Positions 1-8,930 of a DNA stretch of 64,000 nt are shown piece by piece; position 1 is the first letter of the stretch, and every line of letters starts with the position of its first letter. The DNA is from Bacillus licheniformis DSM 13 = ATCC 14580 (GTDB lineage: Bacteria > Bacillota > Bacilli > Bacillales > Bacillaceae), in assembly GCF_000011645.1 (NCBI RefSeq), contig NC_006270.3, positions 739,001-803,000 on the forward strand. The letters are read 5' to 3'. Below the pieces are notes generated by a model that had not been told where the DNA came from, made no database searches, and worked only from the letters and a program-made list of their open reading frames with translations. The translations under genes and the position numbers were made by a program.

Positions 1-1
1 G

Positions 2-157
2 GATCGATTAATTCAAAAAATTCAACTAATTGACGAGTTAGAAAATGAGACTTTTGTTAACTTTATAAAACAGTTAGCTATCGATGATCAGATTAGTCTG
101 GAAAATGCAAAGCTAATCATTGAGAAATACAAAAAAGAGCGGGGTGTTCATAAATGA
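2..157 (+). CDS. C-terminal fragment of an unidentified protein
   Basis: An open frame enters from the left edge and ends with TGA at 155-157, giving 51 visible residues. They are rich in Leu, Ile, Lys and Glu and look helical (ending EKYKKERGVHK). The stop overlaps the ATG of the next gene as ATGA, so the two are probably translationally coupled. I do not recognise the family. The N-terminus lies outside the window, so no function is proposed. Confidence 0.55.
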   Translation, partial: DRLIQKIQLIDELENETFVNFIKQLAIDDQISLENAKLIIEKYKKERGVHK

Positions 158-435
158 ATCCTATTTATATACTACTCATTGGCTTTACAATACTAGGGAT
201 TCAATATTTTTTATCGACCAGAAATCATACCTTTTGGGGAGCTATACTGCCTACAGCTTATATCGTTTTTCTCGTGGCATTATCCATTTATGAAGGAAAA
301 TCTTTCGCATCATTCTTTCTTCCTCTTATCGGCGGATTGGCTTTATTGTTGGGAGAATGGATTAAAGGCAGAGAAGCTTTGAAAAAAAAGCGGGAAAGAG
401 AAATGAGAATAATGAAAGCCATGGATATTAAATAA
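154..435 (+). CDS. Small membrane protein of unknown function
   Basis: 93 residues. Three hydrophobic stretches (about residues 3-19, 30-46 and 52-68) are followed by a strongly basic C-terminal tail (GREALKKKREREMRI), so this is probably a three-pass membrane protein with a positively charged cytoplasmic end. The ATG overlaps the stop of the upstream frame by the ATGA arrangement, which supports expression as the second gene of an operon. A strong terminator follows at 479-507. I do not recognise the family. Confidence 0.6.
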   Translation: MNPIYILLIGFTILGIQYFLSTRNHTFWGAILPTAYIVFLVALSIYEGKSFASFFLPLIGGLALLLGEWIKGREALKKKREREMRIMKAMDIK

Positions 436-471
436 CAGGATCAGCCTCAAAAGGACAGAACAAGCTGTTTC

Positions 472-507
472 AAAAAAACCTTGGAGAATGACTCTCCAAG
501 GTTTTTT
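472..507. terminator. Bidirectional intrinsic terminator
   Basis: A perfect 9-bp stem (CCTTGGAGA / TCTCCAAGG) has a 5-nt loop, with an A-run before it and a T-run after it. It lies between the converging small membrane gene and gmuG and can serve both. Confidence 0.85.
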
Positions 508-509
508 CA

Positions 510-1592
510 TTATTCCACGACAGGCGTCAAAGAATCGCCGTCCCATATCTCTCCTTTATTCAGCGTCCATGGATGAAGATAGAGGGTGTCCGCTCCCTTA
601 TTCACAGCCGGGCTCCACTCATCGTTCCACGCCAGGAAGTACGTCGTTTTCGGGTATTTTTCTTTGATGGCATGGATAAACCGCGCGTAATCCAGCCCGC
701 CGTTTGTCGTCTGCGGTCCGACTTCTGTAAAGGCAAACGGCTTGTTCAGCGATGTGAGCTCTTCGTAGCCATCAATGGCGTACGGGTCATCAAAATAAGC
801 GTCAAGCCCGACAATGTCCACATATGATGCGCCCGGATAAAAGTCCGTTTTAAAGTCTCTGTTGGCGTCCGGCGCATACACCCACAAGAGATGATCCAGG
901 CCTCTTGTTTTTGTCATATAGTCATAGATTTTCACATAGAGCTGTTTGTACAAGGAGATTCTTTCGCTGTCTTTTTGATTATATTGCGTCAGCCCCCACC
1001 AGAACCATTCGCCGTTCATTTCGTGAAGGGGTCTGAATAGAACGGGCACGCCTTCATTTTCAAGCTCCTGGAGGCCGTCCGCGATTTTGCTCAGCATCGC
1101 CTCAAGCCGCTTTCCTTCAGGAGTGGAAGAATCTAAAATTCTCTCATACTGGCTGTTTGAAATCTGAGTTTTATAATGACCCGAAGTAAACGCGGGGTTT
1201 GCGAGGTGCATGCTGATTTGCGGAATGCCTCCGCTTTTCCAGTATGCGATCAAATCACGGTTGCAGCTGTAGTCAATCGTATCGGCGATCTTTTCCGGCT
1301 CCAGCCATCCTCTTGCATAATCGCAGCCGTATATGGCCGGCAGCTGTCCTGTTGCCTGTTTGATCCGGTCGGCTTCAGCCGTTGAAAATGTGTCGAGGCT
1401 GTATCCTCCGAACGCCCCGGACATCACCCGGCTTTCCGTCCGATTGGGCAGGTGGGCGAGCCAGTTCATCACCGCTTTCGTCGTCGGCTGGGCATTCGGG
1501 TTCACCGGAGAAACGGTGTGTGCATAGCTCGGCTGCGAAACGGCAAAAGCAAGGAGCAGCGCGAAGATTGAACAAACGATGTTTTTTTTCAC
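510..1592 (-). CDS. gmuG: Secreted endo-1,4-beta-mannanase, glycoside hydrolase family 26
   Basis: 360 residues, close to the length of B. subtilis GmuG (YdhT). The N-terminus is a clear Sec signal peptide (MKKNIVCSIFALLLAFA, cleavage after SYA near residue 24), so the enzyme is exported. GH26 hallmarks are present: the acid/base Glu in PLHEMNGEW (near residue 191), the nucleophile Glu in FTEVGP (near residue 289), and the WFWWG subsite. It cleaves internal beta-1,4 linkages of mannan and glucomannan. The start is GTG (1590-1592) behind an AGGGGG Shine-Dalgarno sequence, and a TATAAT-like -10 lies upstream. In B. subtilis gmuG is the last gene of the gmu glucomannan operon. Here it stands alone without PTS or deacetylase partners. 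Confidence 0.93.
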   Translation of the reverse strand: MKKNIVCSIFALLLAFAVSQPSYAHTVSPVNPNAQPTTKAVMNWLAHLPNRTESRVMSGAFGGYSLDTFSTAEADRIKQATGQLPAIYGCDYARGWLEPEKIADTIDYSCNRDLIAYWKSGGIPQISMHLANPAFTSGHYKTQISNSQYERILDSSTPEGKRLEAMLSKIADGLQELENEGVPVLFRPLHEMNGEWFWWGLTQYNQKDSERISLYKQLYVKIYDYMTKTRGLDHLLWVYAPDANRDFKTDFYPGASYVDIVGLDAYFDDPYAIDGYEELTSLNKPFAFTEVGPQTTNGGLDYARFIHAIKEKYPKTTYFLAWNDEWSPAVNKGADTLYLHPWTLNKGEIWDGDSLTPVVE

Positions 1593-1716
1593 TAAGGTAA
1601 AACCCCCTGAAACATATAGATTGTCTTAAGCGATCTTATTATACATGCTGCTTTCAAAAAATACATGGTCAGATCGTCTTATTGTAAGGGAATATAAAAA
1701 CAGCCATAAGGCTGCT

Positions 1717-2565
1717 TTATGAATGAAGGAAACGGGTGATCATTCCATATAGATGCTGAACATTGTCCTGATGCTGCAAGTTTGTCAGCATGCCTTGGAG
1801 CACGGGTGCGCGGGGCGAATCCTTTCTCAGCTCTTCCTCGATCACATCCAGTGTAATGAGAATGTCTTCCGAAAGCTCCGGCTGACGTTTGGCATCTTCA
1901 AGCTCCCGCAAAATCGTATGTTTATCGGCCGTATTGCCGGCGTTCCGGTAATAGCTGTACGTCCGGCCGGCCAAGATCGGCTGCTCCCCGTTTTGAACCA
2001 TGCCATCAATCATGTCATCGATTCTTCTCATAATAAAATCCGCAAGTTCGTAAAAATCGATATCCAGTTCATTAAAGATAAACAAATTTTGATAAGACTG
2101 CACGATGCCTTGAACGATCACGGACAAGTCTGACAGATAAGGCTTCACAATGTCACCGTAGGCGGCTGACAGCGCGTTTTGATACGTCTCGTGGAATTTT
2201 TGGCTGACATTTTTAAAATATTCTTCGATCTTGCTGTTTTCCGGTATGCTGTGTTCGCTGATCATCACGAGAATAAAATCGCGGTGCTCCTTGCTCTCGC
2301 TGAATTGATAAGCAATCTGCTCCTTGAACGTTTCCTTAGGAGGGAAATTCTTCTGCTGAATGATCTTCATATTTTCCATCATTCGATCGATATAATACTT
2401 AATGATTGCGAGCAAAAGAGCTTCTTTCGACTTGAAATGCAGGTAGAAAGCCCCTTTTGAGATGTTGCATTCATTGGCGATGTCTTGAATCGTTGTGGAA
2501 GCAAAACCGTTTTTCGCGAACAGGTGCAGGCCTGCTTTAATGATTTTTTCTTCTTTTTCTGTCAT
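1717..2565 (-). CDS. yerO: TetR-family repressor of the SwrC efflux pump
   Basis: 282 residues. The N-terminal TetR helix-turn-helix is plain (LFAKNGFASTTIQDIANECNISKGAFYLHFKSKE, split about residues 15-50). It is followed by an all-helical ligand-binding and dimerisation region that is longer than in most TetR proteins. The gene is divergent from swrC with about 145 bp between them. That gap holds a palindromic TetR-type operator (2659-2672) beside the swrC -10 box. The arrangement is the same as yerO-yerP in B. subtilis. Likely role: local repressor of swrC released by amphipathic compounds such as lipopeptides. The role is inferred from context; the fold is secure. Confidence 0.88.
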   Translation of the reverse strand: MTEKEEKIIKAGLHLFAKNGFASTTIQDIANECNISKGAFYLHFKSKEALLLAIIKYYIDRMMENMKIIQQKNFPPKETFKEQIAYQFSESKEHRDFILVMISEHSIPENSKIEEYFKNVSQKFHETYQNALSAAYGDIVKPYLSDLSVIVQGIVQSYQNLFIFNELDIDFYELADFIMRRIDDMIDGMVQNGEQPILAGRTYSYYRNAGNTADKHTILRELEDAKRQPELSEDILITLDVIEEELRKDSPRAPVLQGMLTNLQHQDNVQHLYGMITRFLHS

Positions 2566-2628
2566 GAATGTACCCCTTTAACACTTCTTTAAAATTGAAT
2601 AAATTTTAACATATATAAGTTGACGCTG

Positions 2629-2672
2629 TTTACTTTTGAAGTTTATTATTGTATAGAATGACCAGTCAGTCA
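2629..2672 (+). promoter_or_regulatory. swrC promoter with TetR-type operator
   Basis: A -35 TTTACT (2629-2634), 17-bp spacer and -10 TATAGA (2652-2657) precede swrC. Just downstream is TGACCAGTCAGTCA (2659-2672), an imperfect palindrome of the kind bound by AcrR/QacR-like TetR repressors. Flanking AGAAT...ATTCT extends the symmetry. YerO binding here would block initiation. Confidence 0.6.
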
Positions 2673-2709
2673 ATCTGTATTCTGAAAATGATACACAATG
2701 GAGGTCGTA

Positions 2710-5700
2710 ATGAATTCTATCATTAATTTTGTACTAAAGAACAAGTTCGCTGTGTGGCTGATGACGATTATTGTTACGGTTGCCGGCATTTATGCGGGTT
2801 TAAATATGAAGCAGGAATCGATTCCTGATGTGAACATGCCTTATTTGACCATCAGCACGACATATCCCGGAGCCACTCCGAGCCAGGTAGCTGATGAAGT
2901 CACAAAGCCGGTTGAACAAGCCGTGCAAAATCTGGACGGCGTCAGCGTTGTGACGTCCACATCGTATGAAAACGCATCATCGGTGATGATTGAATACGAT
3001 TATGAAAAGGATATGGACAAAGCGAAGACGGAAGCCGCTGAAGCATTGGCGAATCTCGATCTGCCGGACAATGCGAAAGAGCCGAGCATTTCGCGCTACA
3101 GCATGAATTCCTTCCCGATTCTCGCGCTCAGCGTGTCCAGTGATAAAGACGATCTTCAAAGCTTGACGAAAAAAGTGGAAGACAGCCTCCTGACGAAGCT
3201 TGAAGGCCTTGAAGGCGTAGCTTCCGTTCAGCTTTCCGGTCAGCAGGTTGAAGAAGTCGAATTTTCATTTAAAAAAGACAAATTGAAGCAATACGGGCTT
3301 GACGAGGATACAGTCAAGCAAGTGATTCAAGGATCTGATGTGACGACTCCGCTTGGGTTGTACACATTCGGCAAAGAAGAAAAATCGGTCGTCGTCAGCG
3401 GCGATATCGACACAATTAAAGACTTGAAAAATATGAGAATTCCAGCGGCGTCTGCCGGAGGCGCAAGCGCGCAAGCCGGAGCGCAAAGTGCGCAGGCGGC
3501 CCAGGGGGCGCAGGCTCAAGCCGGGGCACAGAGCGCCGGACAAGCTCAGCAAAGCGCGGGAGTCCCGACGGTTAAGCTGTCTGACATCGCAACGATTAAA
3601 GATGTCAAAAAAGCCGAATCCATTTCACGAACCAATGGCAAAGACAGCATCGGCATCAGCGTCATTAAAGCAAACGACGCCAATACCGTCGAGGTAGCCG
3701 ACAACGTAAAAGCTGAACTCGAACAATTCAAAAAAGACCACAAAGGCTTCAAATACAGCTCGACATACGATCAGGCCGAACCGATCACCGAGTCGGTCGA
3801 GACGATGCTGAGCAAAGCGATTTTCGGAGCGATCTTTGCGGTTGTGATCATTCTCTTATTCCTAAGGGATATTAAATCAACATTAATCTCGGTCATTTCG
3901 ATTCCATTGTCATTGTTAATCGCACTGCTCGTCCTGAACCAGCTTGATATCACGCTGAATATCATGACGCTCGGCGCCATGACAGTCGCCATCGGACGGG
4001 TTGTCGACGACTCGATCGTCGTCATCGAAAACATTTACCGCCGCATGAGGCTGAAAGATGAGCCGCTGCGCGGAAAAGCGCTCGTGCGCGAAGCGACGAA
4101 GGAAATGTTCATGCCGATCATGTCATCAACGATCGTGACAATCGCGGTATTCCTGCCGCTCGCACTTGTCGGCGGTCAAATCGGCGAATTGTTCATGCCG
4201 TTTGCTTTAACGATTGTATTCGCGCTCGCTGCATCCCTCTTGATCGCGATCACGCTCGTGCCGATGCTTGCGCACACCCTCTTCAAAAAATCATTGACAG
4301 GCGCGCCGGTAAAGGCGAAAGAACACAAGCCTGGGGTACTGGCCAACTTCTACAAAAAAGTGTTGAATTGGTCGCTCAGCCATAAATGGATCACATCGAT
4401 CATCGCGGTTCTGATGCTGGTCGGAAGCTTGTTCCTCGTGCCGCTGATCGGAGCGAGCTACTTGCCTGCCACAAAAGAAAAAATGGTGCAGATCACGTAC
4501 ACCCCTGAACCGGGAGAAACGAAAAAAGAAGCGGAAAAGGAAGCGCAAAAAGCTGAAGAAATCCTATTGGACCGCAAACACGTCGATACGGTTCAGTATA
4601 CGTTAGGAGCGGGAAATCCGCTGATGGGCGGAAGTTCAAACGGCGCGTTGTTCTATATCAAATATGAGGAAGACACGCCTGATTTTGATCAAGAAAAGGA
4701 CAGCGTCTTAAAAGACATTCAGAAGCAATCCAAACGCGGAGAATGGAAAACTCAGGATTTCAGCTCCTCAGGCAACAACAATGAGTTAACGTATTATGTG
4801 TACGGGGATTCTGAAAAAGAGATTAAAGGCACTGTAAAAGAGATCGAAAAGATAATGAAAGACCAAAAAGACCTGAAAAACGTAAGCTCAGGCCTGTCCA
4901 GCACATATGACGAATATACATTTGTCGCTGACCAGGAGAAATTAAGCAAACTCGGGTTAACGGCATCACAGATTTCTCAGGCGCTCATGAAAGAAACATC
5001 GCAGGCGCCGCTTACAACCGTGAAAAAAGACGGGAAAGATCTTGATGTTACGATTAAAACAGAAGAAGAAACATATAAAAGCGTCAAAGATTTAGAAGAC
5101 AAAAAAATCACAACTCCGACCGGCCAGGAAGTGAAAATCGGCGATGTCGCGAAAGTGAAGGAAGGCACGACATCCGACACAATTTCGAAACGGGACGGCA
5201 AAATCTATGCCGATGTCACGGCGGAAGTCACATCAGACAACGTCACGGCCGTATCAGTCGACGTACAGAAAAACATCGACAAGATCGACCTGCCTGACAA
5301 CGTCACAATCGATACCGGCGGCGTATCCGCTGATATCGAAGATTCCTTTACAAAACTCGGACTCGCAATGCTTGCGGCGGTTGCGATCGTCTACCTCGTG
5401 CTTGTGATTACATTCGGCGGAGCACTGGCGCCATTTGCGATCCTGTTCTCGCTGCCGTTTACCGTCATCGGCGCCTTGGTGGGACTTTACGTATCAGGAG
5501 AAACAATCAGCTTGAACGCAATGATCGGAATGCTGATGCTGATCGGTATCGTCGTCACAAACGCGATTGTCCTAATCGACCGCGTCATCCATAAGGAAGC
5601 GGAAGGGCTCTCAACGAGAGAAGCACTCCTGGAAGCCGGCTCTACAAGGCTCCGTCCGATCCTGATGACGGCCATCGCCACAATCGGCGCCCTGATTCCA

Positions 5701-5868
5701 TTGGCGCTCGGATTTGAAGGCGGCAGCCAGGTCATTTCAAAAGGGCTCGGCGTCACCGTTATCGGCGGTCTGATCAGTTCAACGCTCCTCACCCTTCTGA
5801 TCGTACCGATCGTATACGAAGTACTGGCGAAATTCCGCCGGAAAAAACCGGGTATGGAAGAAGAGTAA
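2710..5868 (+). CDS. swrC: RND-family efflux transporter SwrC (surfactin resistance, swarming)
   Basis: 1052 residues in the usual 12-TM RND layout: TM1 near residue 15, a large extracytoplasmic loop, TM2-6 near 360-520, TM7 near 550, a second loop, and TM8-12 near 880-1035. The TM4 proton-relay motif VVDDSIVVIEN is near residue 430. B. subtilis SwrC (YerP) exports surfactin and is needed for swarming. The preferred start is ATG 2710, because the earlier in-frame ATG at 2698 overlaps the GGAGGT ribosome site (2700-2705). The first loop carries an Ala/Gln/Gly-rich low-complexity insert (about residues 245-283). A terminator follows at 5885-5930, so the gene is monocistronic. Confidence 0.93.
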   Translation: MNSIINFVLKNKFAVWLMTIIVTVAGIYAGLNMKQESIPDVNMPYLTISTTYPGATPSQVADEVTKPVEQAVQNLDGVSVVTSTSYENASSVMIEYDYEKDMDKAKTEAAEALANLDLPDNAKEPSISRYSMNSFPILALSVSSDKDDLQSLTKKVEDSLLTKLEGLEGVASVQLSGQQVEEVEFSFKKDKLKQYGLDEDTVKQVIQGSDVTTPLGLYTFGKEEKSVVVSGDIDTIKDLKNMRIPAASAGGASAQAGAQSAQAAQGAQAQAGAQSAGQAQQSAGVPTVKLSDIATIKDVKKAESISRTNGKDSIGISVIKANDANTVEVADNVKAELEQFKKDHKGFKYSSTYDQAEPITESVETMLSKAIFGAIFAVVIILLFLRDIKSTLISVISIPLSLLIALLVLNQLDITLNIMTLGAMTVAIGRVVDDSIVVIENIYRRMRLKDEPLRGKALVREATKEMFMPIMSSTIVTIAVFLPLALVGGQIGELFMPFALTIVFALAASLLIAITLVPMLAHTLFKKSLTGAPVKAKEHKPGVLANFYKKVLNWSLSHKWITSIIAVLMLVGSLFLVPLIGASYLPATKEKMVQITYTPEPGETKKEAEKEAQKAEEILLDRKHVDTVQYTLGAGNPLMGGSSNGALFYIKYEEDTPDFDQEKDSVLKDIQKQSKRGEWKTQDFSSSGNNNELTYYVYGDSEKEIKGTVKEIEKIMKDQKDLKNVSSGLSSTYDEYTFVADQEKLSKLGLTASQISQALMKETSQAPLTTVKKDGKDLDVTIKTEEETYKSVKDLEDKKITTPTGQEVKIGDVAKVKEGTTSDTISKRDGKIYADVTAEVTSDNVTAVSVDVQKNIDKIDLPDNVTIDTGGVSADIEDSFTKLGLAMLAAVAIVYLVLVITFGGALAPFAILFSLPFTVIGALVGLYVSGETISLNAMIGMLMLIGIVVTNAIVLIDRVIHKEAEGLSTREALLEAGSTRLRPILMTAIATIGALIPLALGFEGGSQVISKGLGVTVIGGLISSTLLTLLIVPIVYEVLAKFRRKKPGMEEE

Positions 5869-5884
5869 GATGGTATAACATCAA

Positions 5885-5930
5885 CCCCTTGGAATGGACA
5901 CAGGAAATGGTCCATTCTAAGGGGTTTTTT
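5885..5930 (+). terminator. Intrinsic terminator after swrC
   Basis: A long hairpin has stems 5885-5899 (CCCCTTGGAATGGAC) and 5910-5924 (GTCCATTCTAAGGGG) followed by six T. Confidence 0.85.
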
Positions 5931-6015
5931 CTTTGAAGAGACGATCGTCGGTGTTTAACAAAAATATCCTGTGTTATGCTTTGTTAGAAAAGGCAACCTG
6001 ATGAGGAGGCATTGA

Positions 6016-6216
6016 ATGGAATCGAAAGGAAACAGCGAACCAAGCCCCAAAATCGTAAAGCGGCTCACCTGGATCATACCGATCGTGTTGATCGGAGTCA
6101 TATTTCTCTTAAAAAATATAAGAAACCCTGTGACTGATGTTTTATTTTATATTGTATGTGCAGGTGTTATCACCCTAGTGATTTTCAGCATCATGAAAGA
6201 GACAAAGAGCAGATGA
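6016..6216 (+). CDS. Small two-pass membrane protein, unknown
   Basis: 66 residues. A polar N-terminus (to about residue 18) is followed by two hydrophobic segments (about 19-34 and 41-58) and a short basic tail. A good ribosome site (GAGGAGG near 6003) precedes the ATG, and an intrinsic terminator follows at 6229-6275, which supports a real single-gene unit. It sits between swrC and the converging acetyltransferase gene. I do not recognise the family and propose no function. Confidence 0.6.
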   Translation: MESKGNSEPSPKIVKRLTWIIPIVLIGVIFLLKNIRNPVTDVLFYIVCAGVITLVIFSIMKETKSR

Positions 6217-6228
6217 AAGCATGTTTTG

Positions 6229-6275
6229 AGCTTGTCGATAAAGGTTGAAGTGATCTTCATCGACAAGCTTTTTTA
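6229..6275 (+). terminator. Intrinsic terminator
   Basis: An 11-bp stem AGCTTGTCGAT / ATCGACAAGCT with a 19-nt loop ends in TTTTT. It terminates the small membrane gene before the convergent GNAT gene. Confidence 0.8.
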
Positions 6276-6306
6276 ATGCTGCGTTCTCCAGCCGGCGAAG
6301 AAGCGG

Positions 6307-6849
6307 CTAATCATGCGGATTGATCACAGCCAGCAGCTGATGATCTTCCCATTTTCCGTTGATCTTGACGTTTTTCCGGGCGATGCCTTCTTTGTGAAAA
6401 CCCGCCTTCTCCAGCACCCGGATCGAGGCAATATTACGGGGCATGACGCCGGCTTCGATGCGATGGAGCTTGAGATCGTGAAAGGCGAACTCGACCATCA
6501 GCTTGACGGCTTCGGTCGTGTAGCCTTTGCCGTTGTGCTTCTGATCCAAAAAATAGCCGATGAAGGCGCTTTGCAAGGAACCGCGCAGCACTTGGAAAAG
6601 GTTGATCGTTCCGATCAGCGCATCGTTTGCCGGATCAAAGATGCCAAAATAATAATCTTCATCGTTCTCCATATTTTCATATAATCTTTGAAGCCTCTTC
6701 TTTTGTCCTTCGATTGTATAAAACTCCTCGTTCCGCTCCATTGAAAACTGTTCAAAGAACGGGCGGTTTGCGTTCTGCAATTCGAGGCATGCCTCGGCGT
6801 CTTCAGCCGTGAGCGGCCTGATGTAAATGTTTGTCCCTTTTTTAATCAT
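6307..6849 (-). CDS. GNAT acetyltransferase of the RimJ/RimL type
   Basis: 180 residues of a complete GNAT domain. An N-terminal strand (IYIRPLTAEDAEACLEL) is followed by a middle region with GTINLFQV. The acetyl-CoA loop is QKHNGKGYTTEAVKLMVEFAF (split about residues 103-123). The C-terminal part reads HRIEAGVMPRNIASIRVLEKAGF. This arrangement matches ribosomal-protein N-terminal acetyltransferases and related resistance-type enzymes such as B. subtilis YjcK and YdaF; the substrate cannot be read from sequence. The nucleoside hydrolase gene ends 13 bp upstream on the same strand, so the two probably form an operon. Confidence 0.85.
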   Translation of the reverse strand: MIKKGTNIYIRPLTAEDAEACLELQNANRPFFEQFSMERNEEFYTIEGQKKRLQRLYENMENDEDYYFGIFDPANDALIGTINLFQVLRGSLQSAFIGYFLDQKHNGKGYTTEAVKLMVEFAFHDLKLHRIEAGVMPRNIASIRVLEKAGFHKEGIARKNVKINGKWEDHQLLAVINPHD

Positions 6850-6862
6850 GGAAAGTCTCCTT

Positions 6863-7816
6863 TTATAAAGATGGAATGCGGTCGGCTCTTTTCATCAACT
6901 CTTCAAAATACGCAAAAAATTGATCCCTGTCGACTTGATCAACGACTTTGACCATTCTGCCGTCAGGATGCTCTTCTGTCGTTCCTTGGCGCGGGCTTTG
7001 TGTATGGACAACCGCCTTGATGCTGCGCGAGCGTGTCATATCGACTGTGCCGAGCGTCAGCGTCGTCAGCACATCCCAAAGGTAGTATGTCGAATTCGTT
7101 TCGTTATGGACAAGCGGCGGACACATCGCATAGCATTGGCCGATAAAGTCGATCCCGATATGCTTTCTGAGGCTCGCCCAATGGGAGCGGATTTCGTTTG
7201 TCAAAGGCACCTGGTTCGTGCTTTCAAGCGCGACCATTTCGATCTGAATGTCGCTCTCGAATACCGTCTTCACGCTGTAAGGGTCCCAAAAAGCGTTCCA
7301 TTCCGCCGTCCCGTCGTGCTCAGGCTCTTCCACATTTCCTTTCTCAAGGAAGGTGCCGCCCATCCAGACAAGCTTTGCAATGTGCTTTATGATCGCCGGC
7401 TCTTCCTCAAGGGCCCTCGCCAAGTCTGTCAGCGGGCCGGTAAACAGCAGTGTCACCGGTTCGGGGCTCTGCCTCACGCATTCAATCAGATGAAGGTGGG
7501 CGGGCAGTTCTGACACCGGAGTCCGGACTTCGCCTTTTTCATTTAAAATCGGCAGAGCGTCGACATAAAAGGCGTGCATGCGCCACTCCTTCGGGAACGG
7601 GTGCACCCCTCTCGAATCGGATGCCGCAGTCTCGACCTGGTACGAACCGAAGCGGTCAATGATTTTTCGACTGGCACTGAGAGCAGGCTCCAAATAGCAA
7701 TCCGCCGGTATGACGGATGTTCCGATCAATTTGACATTTTCCATCTGCAATAGCAGAAATAAAGAGACGAGATCATCGACGCCTCCGTCATGGTTAAAAT
7801 AAACGGGCTTTTTCAC
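6863..7816 (-). CDS. Inosine/uridine-preferring nucleoside hydrolase family protein
   Basis: 317 residues. The N-terminal metal-binding signature of this family (DxDxGxDD) appears as NHDGGVDD (residues 8-15), so the first Asp is replaced by Asn. Other features fit: LFTGPLTDLARAL near residue 125, a WMGGTF loop, EWNAFWDPYS, and a late Asp in YYLWDVLTTLTLG that completes the calcium site. The enzymes hydrolyse the N-glycosidic bond of ribonucleosides for base salvage. Length matches the family. It heads a two-gene minus-strand unit with the GNAT gene. The Asp-to-Asn change means activity should not be assumed. Confidence 0.82.
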   Translation of the reverse strand: MKKPVYFNHDGGVDDLVSLFLLLQMENVKLIGTSVIPADCYLEPALSASRKIIDRFGSYQVETAASDSRGVHPFPKEWRMHAFYVDALPILNEKGEVRTPVSELPAHLHLIECVRQSPEPVTLLFTGPLTDLARALEEEPAIIKHIAKLVWMGGTFLEKGNVEEPEHDGTAEWNAFWDPYSVKTVFESDIQIEMVALESTNQVPLTNEIRSHWASLRKHIGIDFIGQCYAMCPPLVHNETNSTYYLWDVLTTLTLGTVDMTRSRSIKAVVHTQSPRQGTTEEHPDGRMVKVVDQVDRDQFFAYFEELMKRADRIPSL

Positions 7817-7934
7817 AGCAACATCTCCTTTTTTCTTAATATTAATTATTTTACATCAATTAGATCCTAAAGTCTTTTTTACCATTAATTAGGATATTTT
7901 ATCTAAAATTAAACAAATGATGATACCCATTTTG

Positions 7935-7974
7935 TTGCGATTTTTTCAACAACTAGTATAATTAAAGGTTGTTG
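7935..7974 (+). promoter_or_regulatory. Probable dgkB promoter with flanking inverted repeat
   Basis: TTGCGA (7935-7940), 16-bp spacer and TATAAT (7957-7962) lie about 50 bp before dgkB. A 7-bp inverted repeat CAACAAC (7947-7953) / GTTGTTG (7968-7974) brackets the -10 box and could be an operator. The rest of 7817-8015 is AT-rich and holds nothing else I can support. Confidence 0.5.
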
Positions 7975-8015
7975 GTAAAGAAATGATACGGATACTCTAA
8001 TAGGATGATGAAAAC

Positions 8016-8930
8016 ATGAAACGTGCACGAATCATATACAATCCGACTTCCGGACGAGAAATCTTCAAAAAAAACCTTGCCCAAGTTCTGCAGAAGTTCG
8101 AGCAGGCAGGCTATGAAACGTCATGCCATGCGACAACAGGGGAAGGGGATGCCGTACAGGCCGCCAGACACGCCGCTGAGCGGGAATTTGACTTGATTGT
8201 TGCGGCCGGAGGAGACGGCACATTAAATGAAGTCATCAACGGACTGGCGCCGTTGGAACACCGCCCCAAGCTCGGAGTCATTCCGGTCGGAACGACGAAT
8301 GACTTTGCGAGAGCGCTCGGCATTCCGCGCGAGGATATTTTAAAGGCGGTTGACACAATACTAGAGGGAGAAGCCCGTCCGATTGACATCGGCCGCGTCA
8401 ACGGCCAATATTTCATCAATATCGCCGGCGGCGGACGCCTTACAGAACTGACATATGACGTACCAAGCAAATTGAAGACGATGCTCGGCCATCTTGCCTA
8501 TTATTTGAAAGGAATGGAAATGCTCCTTCCTTCACTGCGGCCGACCGAGGTCGAAATCGAATACGACGGCAAGCTGTTTGAAGGAGAAGTGATGCTGTTT
8601 CTCGTCATGCTGACGAACTCCGTCGGCGGCTTTGAGAAGCTCGCCCCCGACTCAAGCTTGAATGACGGCATGTTTGACCTCGTCATTTTAAAGCGGGCAA
8701 ACCTCGCCGAATTCATCAGACTTGTCGGACTTGCCCTCCGCGGCGAACATATCAATGACGAGCATATCATCTATACGAAAGCGAACCGCGTCAAAGTGAC
8801 GGTCAAAGACAAAATGCTCCTAAACCTTGACGGCGAATACGGCGGCGAACTGCCGGGCGAATTCGAAAACCTCTACCGCCATATCGACGTCGTCATGTCA
8901 AAAGAAAAAGCGAGAAAATTGGATGATTGA
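8016..8930 (+). CDS. dgkB: Diacylglycerol kinase DgkB
   Basis: 304 residues. The N-terminal IYNPTSGRE and the catalytic nucleotide loop GGDGTLNEVINGL (about residues 65-77) with PVGTTNDFAR define the DAGK/NAD-kinase-like fold. The C-terminal beta-sandwich has the conserved metal-site region near LNLDGEYGG. DgkB phosphorylates the diacylglycerol released during lipoteichoic acid synthesis, returning it to phospholipid synthesis, and works at the inner membrane face. The length equals B. subtilis DgkB (YerQ), and the position between swrC and rlmCD is also the same. A weak terminator hairpin separates it from rlmCD. Confidence 0.93.
   Translation: MKRARIIYNPTSGREIFKKNLAQVLQKFEQAGYETSCHATTGEGDAVQAARHAAEREFDLIVAAGGDGTLNEVINGLAPLEHRPKLGVIPVGTTNDFARALGIPREDILKAVDTILEGEARPIDIGRVNGQYFINIAGGGRLTELTYDVPSKLKTMLGHLAYYLKGMEMLLPSLRPTEVEIEYDGKLFEGEVMLFLVMLTNSVGGFEKLAPDSSLNDGMFDLVILKRANLAEFIRLVGLALRGEHINDEHIIYTKANRVKVTVKDKMLLNLDGEYGGELPGEFENLYRHIDVVMSKEKARKLDD

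Noticed and set aside
2698..2709. Upstream ATG of swrC as translation start
   Set aside because: It overlaps the GGAGGT ribosome site used by ATG 2710 and has no site of its own.
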